Both the position numbers and the translations under genes were made by a program. The notes below the pieces were generated by a model. The model did not search any database and was not told the DNA's origin. It worked only from the letters and a program-made list of their open reading frames with translations. From the NCBI GenBank assembly GCA_950072225.1, contig CATMOP010000167.1, positions 1 through 5,228 on the forward strand: DNA of 5,228 nt. The letters run 5' to 3'. Below, in pieces: positions 1 through 4,096 of the stretch (positions within the stretch are counted from its first letter, which is position 1; each line of letters starts with the position of its first letter). Origin of the DNA: an uncultured Nitrospina sp. Its GTDB lineage: Bacteria; Nitrospinota; Nitrospinia; Nitrospinales; VA-1.

Positions 1-375
1 AGAGACGAGGGCTACCGAGTAGCCGCGCTTGAGACCGTAGGAGTGACCCAAAGCCTCCACCAACATCAACGCTGTCATCCGCCTGGTTTTCAGCGCCGAC
101 GTTATCGTCGGTAGCGCCGGACCGTTCACCGACGATGCCGCCAGGTTTCGAGATTCGCCATTGCCATCACCGGCTCTGGGTGCTACCGGCGTATCCACCT
201 CAGTAATGGCCTTGTCGAGTTCTCGCAACACGCAACTGAAGTAGGGAGCAAACTTGCGGCTGGCGACTAAAGACATGAGGCCGTGAACGCCAAGGTGGTC
301 TAAGAGGTCTTTCACAGTTGCGGAATCTATCGTGCAGTTGGTCAGAATGTGGTTGCCTTTTTCCATGTTTTCCAT
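1..375 (-). CDS. Hypothetical protein, partial (C-terminus beyond left window edge)
   Basis: I do not recognise this protein. Reading right to left from the ATG at 375, 125 codons stay open to the window edge, so the 3' end is missing. The start is chosen because a strong Shine-Dalgarno sequence (AAAGGAG, 384-390) lies 8 bases upstream. A second ATG three codons later is less well placed, and the frame is also open upstream of 375. Residues 17-60 look helical and mostly polar/amphipathic (DLLDHLGVHGLM, then FSCVLRELDKAI). Residues 62-92 are rich in Gly, Ala, Ser, Pro and Asn and look like a flexible linker. Residues 95-125 look like a second basic helical segment (LKTRRMTALMLVEALGHSYG). There is no signal peptide or membrane segment. 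It is the most downstream gene of the minus-strand cluster, 104 bases after the Cys-rich gene, and has its own ribosome binding site. I am confident it is coding; its function is unknown. Confidence 0.7.
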   Translation of the reverse strand, partial: MENMEKGNHILTNCTIDSATVKDLLDHLGVHGLMSLVASRKFAPYFSCVLRELDKAITEVDTPVAPRAGDGNGESRNLAASSVNGPALPTITSALKTRRMTALMLVEALGHSYGLKRGYSVALVS

Positions 376-383
376 TTTGAACT

Positions 384-390
384 CTCCTTT
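384..390 (-). promoter_or_regulatory. Shine-Dalgarno sequence for the left-edge gene
   Basis: The minus strand reads AAAGGAG here, with 8 bases before the ATG at 375. It is the strongest ribosome binding site in the left part of the window. It fixes the start of the partial gene, whose frame would otherwise stay open further upstream into the end of the Cys-rich gene. Confidence 0.7.
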
Positions 391-479
391 ACTTTGTTTC
401 CCGACTGATATTCTTTTGGCCACTGGCGGCAGCGGTTTTCCGATGGGGATGCCATTACCGTATGTCCCGAAGGAGTTAT

Positions 480-1022
480 CTAGCTGCGAGTATTATCTTC
501 ATCCAAGATAGGGACCGCATCGGCTCCTGGATTGACGCAATATTTTTCATGGCAGGAATCGCAATACAGATGGACAGGTGCTTCGGCAGGATGACAAGAT
601 ACCTCGGCCAGTTCTGGGCATTTCAAGCAAAGCAGGATGCCTTCCGAGCAAGCTGCCCACCGCAGTAAGCAATCTCCAGTAGCGAACGCCCATTCCTCAT
701 AAAAATGGACCTCCAAGTGGTGCAGTTTGCAGAAAAGCTGAACACACCCCGTATGACAAGGATGTAACTCTTCGGCCTTTCGTAGACAGCCCTCCCACTC
801 GCATCCCGGAATTAACTTCCAAGGCAAATCTGGCAGTTCCAGGTCACGGCACTTATGGCACAGTATCCGACCGCATTTCAGGGTTGGGGATCCTTCACTT
901 CCCTGCTGGACTGTCAAGGTTTGCGTGCCGCAACCATCACAAGCCCTACTCGGCATCAATTGGGAAGCTAAACTCCTCGGCGATCTGGCCTGCTGTTTCT
1001 TACGATGTTTGCTTTTCGGCAT
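480..1022 (-). CDS. Cysteine-rich multi-zinc-finger protein, 180 aa
   Basis: This small protein has 18 cysteines in 180 residues, arranged as several likely zinc sites after a basic tail (KSKHRKKQQAR, residues 3-13). Module 1 uses C28, C31, C50, C55 and C58. Module 2 uses C74, C79, C89, C93 and C98 with H101/H105; its C-x4-FC-x2-H-x3-H order is reminiscent of AN1 or B-box fingers. C118 and C125 link to module 3, which has C132, C135, C143, H151, C154, C157 and C162. The acidic C-terminus ends DEDNTRS. No catalytic motif is visible, so DNA, RNA or protein binding is an inference. The ATG at 1022 is preceded by an in-frame TAG two codons upstream and has no clear Shine-Dalgarno sequence. A second ATG at 956 (residue 23) would remove the basic tail but also lacks a well-spaced site. 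The gene starts 2 bases beyond the inner repeat region (1025-1131), so that region may control it. I do not recognise the family as a whole. Confidence 0.75.
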   Translation of the reverse strand: MPKSKHRKKQQARSPRSLASQLMPSRACDGCGTQTLTVQQGSEGSPTLKCGRILCHKCRDLELPDLPWKLIPGCEWEGCLRKAEELHPCHTGCVQLFCKLHHLEVHFYEEWAFATGDCLLRWAACSEGILLCLKCPELAEVSCHPAEAPVHLYCDSCHEKYCVNPGADAVPILDEDNTRS

Positions 1023-1024
1023 TA

Positions 1025-1047
1025 ACTACACTTCGACTACACTTGGG
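1025..1047. repeat. Left arm of mirrored repeat: two tandem 11-bp units
   Basis: Two tandem 11-bp units, ACTACACTTCG (1025-1035) and ACTACACTTGG (1036-1046), match at 10 of 11 positions, one helical turn apart. The 23-bp arm pairs with 1109-1131 as an inverted repeat at 20 of 23 positions, including a perfect 11-bp core (CTACACTTGGG, 1037-1047). The arm begins 2 bases from the start codon of the Cys-rich gene. GGGAGGTTT, which begins at 1045 within this arm, recurs in the same orientation at 1087-1095 inside the 61-bp spacer. Iteron-like or operator-like organisation is an inference. Confidence 0.75.
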
Positions 1048-1108
1048 AGGTTTTTCCGGTAATCTCTCTTCGCGAGGAGATATAAGGGGAGGTTTACCAA
1101 AATAGGCC

Positions 1109-1131
1109 CCCAAGTGTAGGTGAACTGTAGT
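1109..1131. repeat. Right arm of mirrored repeat (inverted copy of 1025-1047)
   Basis: This arm carries CCAAGTGTAGG (1110-1120) followed directly by TGAACTGTAGT (1121-1131), the two 11-bp units in the opposite orientation to the left arm; the outer unit is more diverged. It lies one base beyond the helicase stop codon (1133-1135), so the two arms nearly fill the helicase to Cys-rich-gene interval. The 61-base spacer contains CTC-TTCGC-GAG (weak hairpin, near 1066-1076) and a short ATATAA stretch (1080-1085). The long spacer and lack of a T-run argue against a transcription terminator. A replication origin or a cooperative operator fits better, but neither is proven. Confidence 0.75.
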
Positions 1132-1132
1132 C

Positions 1133-2551
1133 CTACTCATTGGTGACCAGTTCGGGGGATAACAATCCGATGCCGTGCCAGACACGGGCACCACTATCAG
1201 TAGTTTGGTGGACACCATGGAGGGCTTTTATCCTTTGGGTGAACCCCTTCCGCCCCAGGGGATAGCGGACATGGTTTTCCTTGCACCAGTCGCGATAAGC
1301 GCTCCACAAATCAGGATTTCTTACCCTAGCCTCGGAGAACAATATGCAAGACTCTTCCAGGAAGTCCGACAGTGGGTCCATCTCCCGCCGGTAGTCCTGA
1401 GTGGTAGCTTGGACCTCACCGGGCACCTGAAGCCCGTATTGCTGCCACTGAAGGCAACCTTGGACCAACCAAGCTAGAACGGCAGGACCGGCTACGTCCG
1501 GGTCCGAAAGAGTGGCCTTGATGTCGTCATCGCGGTCTTCTTCCGGTATCTGGGTAGAAAAGTGGACCTGTAAGATTCTCCGCCAAATAGCGTCATTGTC
1601 ATCCCGTACACTTGGGCGGTCGTTGGCCGCCAGCCACAGCTTGAACTGCGGGATGAATTCAAAAAACTCGCCGTACATGAACCGGGCTGTGACCACGTCG
1701 CCACCGGTGAGTTGTTGGACCAGCCCTTCGGCAAAGCGGCTACCCTGGTCCACTTCGATGGACACTACCAACCGCTTGCCAGCCAACCGGGCGATGTCGT
1801 TGGAAGGACCCCGATGGTCTCTTTGTAGGAAAGTAGAGAAATCGGCGGTGGCCGCGTAGTCACCCATGGCGGCGCAAATTGCCCGAAGCAGCGTCGATTT
1901 ACCCGTCGCGGTCGGACCCCACAGGAAAAAGAGTTTTTCCTCCGTAGTCATTCCGGTCAAAGAGTAACCGCCAACTCGCTGAACAAAATCCCTTACCGCC
2001 CGGGAAGGCAAGACACTTTCCAAAAAATCATCCCAGCAACCATATCGGGCTTCGGGGTCATACTGGACCGGTGCCAATTTAGTAATTAGGTCCTGGGGGT
2101 CATGTGGTTGGAGGTCGCCGGTCCGCAAGTCAATGGTGGCGTTGACTGCGTTGAATAACCACGGGTCGGAGTCCATCTCCTCCGGCCTTACAGGGATGCC
2201 GAGGCGAGAACGGGCCAACTCCACCATGGCGTTGATTCTCGCGACGCCTTCGGAACGCTTGGCCCACTTAACGGTGGCTTCCACCACGTCGATTAGGCGT
2301 TGCCGTTCAAGTTCCTCGGCAGCCTGAGCAAGTTGGGCAAGGTCCCGGGCTTCATCGAGTAGCAATCGAGCAGTGGTGGCGGCCAACCGATGGATTTCAC
2401 CCGTGTCATCCGTTGCCCACCGCCGACCGTCATATTGCAACCATTTGCCCCAGAGATGGCAGTAACGTAATCGGTAGCCGAATCTGGCAGCCAGGCGTTC
2501 GGCGTTGCCTAAATCGGTCAGAGGTAATGTGTTGAAATCAGGACTAGACAT
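1133..2551 (-). CDS. SF3 helicase of the D5 / P4-type phage-plasmid primase family (helicase part only)
   Basis: This is a replicative DNA helicase that probably opens and unwinds the element's origin. Residues 11-47 carry the D5_N-type opening (TDLGNAERLAARFG, then YDGRRW). Residues 130-200 continue the D5 N-terminal region (DPWLFNAVNATIDLRTG; GGYSLTG). The SF3 ATPase core follows: Walker A GPTATGKST at 212-220 (K218), Walker B LVVSIEVD at 261-268 (E266), sensor-type motif FKLWLAANDRP at 303-313 (N310), and likely arginine fingers in IWRRI (R324/R325). Residues 393-470 resemble the poxvirus D5 C-terminal winged-helix domain (DPLSDFLEE, FTQRIKALHG). At 472 residues it is much shorter than primase-helicase fusions such as P4 alpha, and no archaeo-eukaryotic primase or Toprim domain is present, so priming must come from elsewhere. 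The ATG at 2551 has only a weak GAG six bases upstream. The gene lies between a zinc-ribbon gene and a repeat-rich region. The family assignment is firm; the origin role is inferred. Confidence 0.93.
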   Translation of the reverse strand: MSSPDFNTLPLTDLGNAERLAARFGYRLRYCHLWGKWLQYDGRRWATDDTGEIHRLAATTARLLLDEARDLAQLAQAAEELERQRLIDVVEATVKWAKRSEGVARINAMVELARSRLGIPVRPEEMDSDPWLFNAVNATIDLRTGDLQPHDPQDLITKLAPVQYDPEARYGCWDDFLESVLPSRAVRDFVQRVGGYSLTGMTTEEKLFFLWGPTATGKSTLLRAICAAMGDYAATADFSTFLQRDHRGPSNDIARLAGKRLVVSIEVDQGSRFAEGLVQQLTGGDVVTARFMYGEFFEFIPQFKLWLAANDRPSVRDDNDAIWRRILQVHFSTQIPEEDRDDDIKATLSDPDVAGPAVLAWLVQGCLQWQQYGLQVPGEVQATTQDYRREMDPLSDFLEESCILFSEARVRNPDLWSAYRDWCKENHVRYPLGRKGFTQRIKALHGVHQTTDSGARVWHGIGLLSPELVTNE

Positions 2552-2644
2552 TCTTTACTCGGGGCGATCAGTCTTTGGGGGAGTCAGCACGGGCATGGAG
2601 ACTTTATTTTTTTCAAGATGCCTGTTTGTTTGTCGGCTTTGAAG

Positions 2645-2878
2645 TTAGAAATCACGCGGATTCCGTCCACGTTCTGCACATGCCGGGCAGAACCAACTCA
2701 CGCCATGCTCATTCCGTATTCGCAACACACCGCACCACTCAATGGGGCCACCCTTCTTCATAGCCGCCCGAGGAATGCCCACTGAACAGTTGGAACAAAG
2801 CACCCCCGGCAGCATTCGCATAGGGACAGTCTTCCCTTGGTGCACCAACTTTTTATTAAGTCGTTTTCTCGTCCCCAT
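2645..2878 (-). CDS. Small zinc-ribbon protein, 77 aa
   Basis: This basic protein has a zinc-ribbon pattern: C28-S-N-C31 and C64-P-A-C67, with C49 between them. The N-terminal 22 residues are rich in Lys and Arg (GTRKRLNKKLVHQGK), suggesting nucleic-acid contact. The start at 2878 is chosen because AGAGGAG (2889-2895) lies 10 bases upstream; a longer reading from a TTG at 2923 has no such support and would run through the ribosome binding site. It ends 93 bases before the helicase gene and follows the 96-aa gene by 85 bases. A stand-alone zinc ribbon beside a primase-less D5 helicase could be a helicase partner, a small transcription factor or a primase accessory; the sequence does not say which. 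I do not recognise a named family. Confidence 0.7.
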   Translation of the reverse strand: MGTRKRLNKKLVHQGKTVPMRMLPGVLCSNCSVGIPRAAMKKGGPIEWCGVLRIRNEHGVSWFCPACAERGRNPRDF

Positions 2879-2888
2879 CGGTTTGATA

Positions 2889-2895
2889 CTCCTCT
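2889..2895 (-). promoter_or_regulatory. Shine-Dalgarno sequence that sets the zinc-ribbon start
   Basis: The minus strand reads AGAGGAG, 10 bases before the ATG at 2878. It decides in favour of the 77-residue form over a 92-residue form from a TTG at 2923. Confidence 0.65.
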
Positions 2896-2963
2896 GTGCT
2901 TGCTTCGGATAACATCCTGTCAACCGCTACCCAAGAGGTCAGCTTCCTGGCGAAATAGGCCTC

Positions 2964-3254
2964 CTACCATTTTTTGTTCCTACCTTTTCCGGACGAAAGT
3001 CGGTCCCGTTTAGCCTTGGCCTTGCTTCTGGTCCGGGCCGAGATCATAGCTAGCCTGGCGAAATACGCTCTACGGGCGGCAACAGCACGGCGTTCTCTCT
3101 CATCTGGAGGAAGAATCCGTTCCGGGTCGACCTCATTTAGGAATCGGTCCATGAAGGCCACCCTAGCGCTGGCTGTGTAGGTTTTGGGGTCCCGTTTGGC
3201 GGCTAGCGCAAAACCGCCCAACCTCCCCCTTAATTGCCGTTCTGAGGGCGTCAT
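2964..3254 (-). CDS. Basic helical conserved hypothetical protein, 96 aa
   Basis: The protein is strongly basic and almost certainly helical. Its landmarks are TASARVAFMDRFLNEVDPER (residues 27-46), LPPDERERRAVAARRAYFAR (48-67) and a Lys/Arg-rich tail (78-95) ending KKW. From memory, the pattern AR-AF--RF--EVDP---L-P-ER-RRA--AR-AYF-RLA is shared by a family of small uncharacterised proteins common in Actinobacteria and some Chloroflexi, often near regulators or mobile genes; I cannot check this here. The ATG overlaps the TGA of the XRE gene (ATGA at 3251-3254), so the two are probably translationally coupled. A GGGG about 8 bases upstream may help initiation. The basic tail suggests nucleic-acid binding, but its function is unknown. 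No Cys/zinc site, signal peptide or membrane segment is present. Confidence 0.78.
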   Translation of the reverse strand: MTPSERQLRGRLGGFALAAKRDPKTYTASARVAFMDRFLNEVDPERILPPDERERRAVAARRAYFARLAMISARTRSKAKAKRDRLSSGKGRNKKW

Positions 3255-3439
3255 GTCGATACCCCAGGCGGAGTTAGTGATATCGAGTCTTCAAGAATCT
3301 TGGCCAGCTCAGCCGATACTGGACGTTGGTTGCGTTCCATCTCACTGATCCTGGAAGGATGAACGCCGGACATCTTGCTGAGGGCGAACTGAGTTAGACC
3401 GGCGCGGACACGCATCATTTTCAAAGCAAGCCCGTTCAT
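3251..3439 (-). CDS. Small XRE-family helix-turn-helix regulator, 62 aa
   Basis: This is almost a bare Cro/C1-type HTH domain. Residues 5-52 cover the fold: LKMMRVRAGLTQFALSKMSG gives helix 1 and the conserved LTQ at the start of helix 2, HPSRISEMERNQR is the recognition helix and its exit, and VSAELAKILEDSI supplies the closing helices. No dimerisation or peptidase domain follows, so it may act as a small dimeric repressor or a transcription cue for the cluster. The ATG at 3439 has AGGGG (3449-3453) 9 bases upstream. Its TGA overlaps the start of the 96-aa gene, making it the first gene of the minus-strand cluster. Only about 15-35 bases of element-like DNA remain upstream before the AT-rich segment, so its natural promoter is either tiny, overlaps the junction, or is missing from this contig. 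Confidence 0.88.
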   Translation of the reverse strand: MNGLALKMMRVRAGLTQFALSKMSGVHPSRISEMERNQRPVSAELAKILEDSISLTPPGVST

Positions 3440-4096
3440 GTGAAAAATCCCCTAGGTTGTATTTCCAACAACGCTATAGGATTAGATGAAAGAAATAAAT
3501 CAGATATAAGTGTATTAGCTGGCATCAAAGATGGTAATCCTAAATTTTTTTATGTAGTTCCAACTTTGTTAATTGATAAACAAATAAAAAAACAGGAAGA
3601 AGAAAATTTAATAAATATTATTTACGTTCCAATTAAAGGTCATAGAAATTATTATTTAATAGAAAAAATTACCGAGTTAGGTGTTTCTAATATTTATCCA
3701 ATTATTTCAGAACATTCTGTTATTAAAAAATTTAATTATAAAAGAGCAAATACTTGTGCTATAGCAGCTTCGCAACAATCAGGAAGGCTTAGTGTGCCTA
3801 AAATACATGAATTTAGAAGCTTAAAAAGCATTCTATCTTCGTGGAATAAAAAAGATCAAATTATTTTTTGTGATGAAACAGAAAAAAAATTTTTTTTCAA
3901 TGATTTATTCAAATCAGAGTCAAAAAAAAAAATAAACACTATACTTATTGGACCTGAAGGTGGATTTTCTTTATCAGAAAAAACTTTTTTAAAAAATTTG
4001 AATTATATTTATGGTTTAACTTTAGGAAAAAGAATTTTAAGGGCTGATACTGCAGCAATTAGTGCATTAACTTTGTTAATAGATAAAAAAATATGA
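3440..4096 (+). CDS. rsmE: 16S rRNA (uracil-1498-N3)-methyltransferase RsmE, N-terminus lost at the junction
   Basis: RsmE methylates U1498 of 16S rRNA in the assembled 30S subunit using SAM. The open frame has 218 codons from a GTG at 3440, but this GTG is probably not the natural start: the first 9 or so codons lie in the junction or element DNA. The PUA-like N-terminal domain is mostly missing (roughly 35-40 residues, judged against usual lengths near 240). The SPOUT catalytic domain is complete: VPIKGHRNYYLIEKITELGV (63-82), SEHSV (90-94), AASQQSGR (109-116), the SAM-binding knot loop GPEGG (171-175), and LGKRILRADTAA (195-206), where Asp replaces the more usual Glu of RxETA. The last four bases overlap gshA (ATGA), indicating an operon. 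A run of eleven A's (3922-3932) does not break the frame. As written the protein would probably not bind rRNA properly. It is either a disrupted gene or one half of an assembly chimera. Confidence 0.88.
   Translation: MKNPLGCISNNAIGLDERNKSDISVLAGIKDGNPKFFYVVPTLLIDKQIKKQEEENLINIIYVPIKGHRNYYLIEKITELGVSNIYPIISEHSVIKKFNYKRANTCAIAASQQSGRLSVPKIHEFRSLKSILSSWNKKDQIIFCDETEKKFFFNDLFKSESKKKINTILIGPEGGFSLSEKTFLKNLNYIYGLTLGKRILRADTAAISALTLLIDKKI
3449..3453 (-). promoter_or_regulatory. Shine-Dalgarno sequence of the XRE gene
   Basis: The minus strand reads AGGGG with 9 bases to the ATG at 3439. It indicates that element DNA reaches at least to about 3453, which limits where the junction can be. Confidence 0.55.
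3453..3475. other. Composition junction: GC-rich element to AT-rich alphaproteobacterial DNA
   Basis: G+C falls from about half or more to about a quarter over a few tens of bases. Gene direction switches from minus to plus, and the RsmE reading frame loses its N-terminus at the same place. The left limit is set by the XRE ribosome binding site (to 3453). The right limit is set by the point where AT-rich codons and plausible RsmE similarity begin (near 3467-3480). No target-site duplication can be assessed because the other end of the element is outside the window. Confidence 0.75.
3456..3472. promoter_or_regulatory. Short palindrome GTTGT-N7-ACAAC upstream of the XRE gene
   Basis: Perfect 5-bp arms, GTTGT (3456-3460) and ACAAC (3468-3472), flank a 7-bp centre. 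The site is 17 bases upstream of the XRE start, where a small Cro-like protein could bind its own operator. The same geometry (inverted arms around a 7-bp centre) also resembles a tyrosine-recombinase core site, which matters because it lies on the composition junction. Arms of 5 bp can occur by chance, so this is weak. Confidence 0.3.

Noticed and set aside
342..455. 37-codon minus-strand ORF overlapping the start of the left-edge gene
   Set aside because: It lacks a ribosome binding site, and the strong Shine-Dalgarno sequence inside it serves the ATG at 375 in a different frame.
1025..1131. The mirrored repeat as a rho-independent terminator after the helicase
   Set aside because: The 61-base spacer is far too long for a terminator hairpin and no T-run follows the second arm on the minus strand.
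1000..1218. 72-codon minus-strand ORF spanning the repeat region
   Set aside because: It overlaps the end of the helicase gene and the start of the Cys-rich gene in another frame, and its composition follows those genes and the repeats. I treat it as a shadow.
1175..1859. Plus-strand open frames opposite the helicase (1175-1477 and 1512-1859) and a minus-strand one at 1492-1734
   Set aside because: All lie inside the firmly identified helicase gene in other frames. They are Ser/Arg/Pro-rich with no motifs, typical of readings of GC-rich coding DNA in other frames.
2555..2596. 13-codon minus-strand ORF (MPVLTPPKTDRPE) ending 3 bases before the helicase ATG
   Set aside because: It has no ribosome binding site and no recognisable feature. 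A leader peptide is possible, but the sequence gives no positive support.
2918..2923. Perfect TTGACA (-35-like) on the minus strand upstream of the zinc-ribbon gene
   Set aside because: At 17 bases spacing the -10 position reads AGCACA, and no TATAAT-like hexamer lies at 16-18 bases. It is not enough for a promoter call.
3451..3456. CCTAGG palindrome (AvrII-type site) near the junction as evidence of a cloning-ligation artefact
   Set aside because: A single 6-bp site is easily found by chance and lies within or beside the XRE ribosome binding site. It does not distinguish artefact from insertion.
3922..3932. Run of eleven A's in rsmE as a possible frameshift site
   Set aside because: The frame is intact and conserved motifs follow in the same frame (GPEGG, LGKRILRADTAA), so neither a sequencing slip nor programmed frameshifting is needed.
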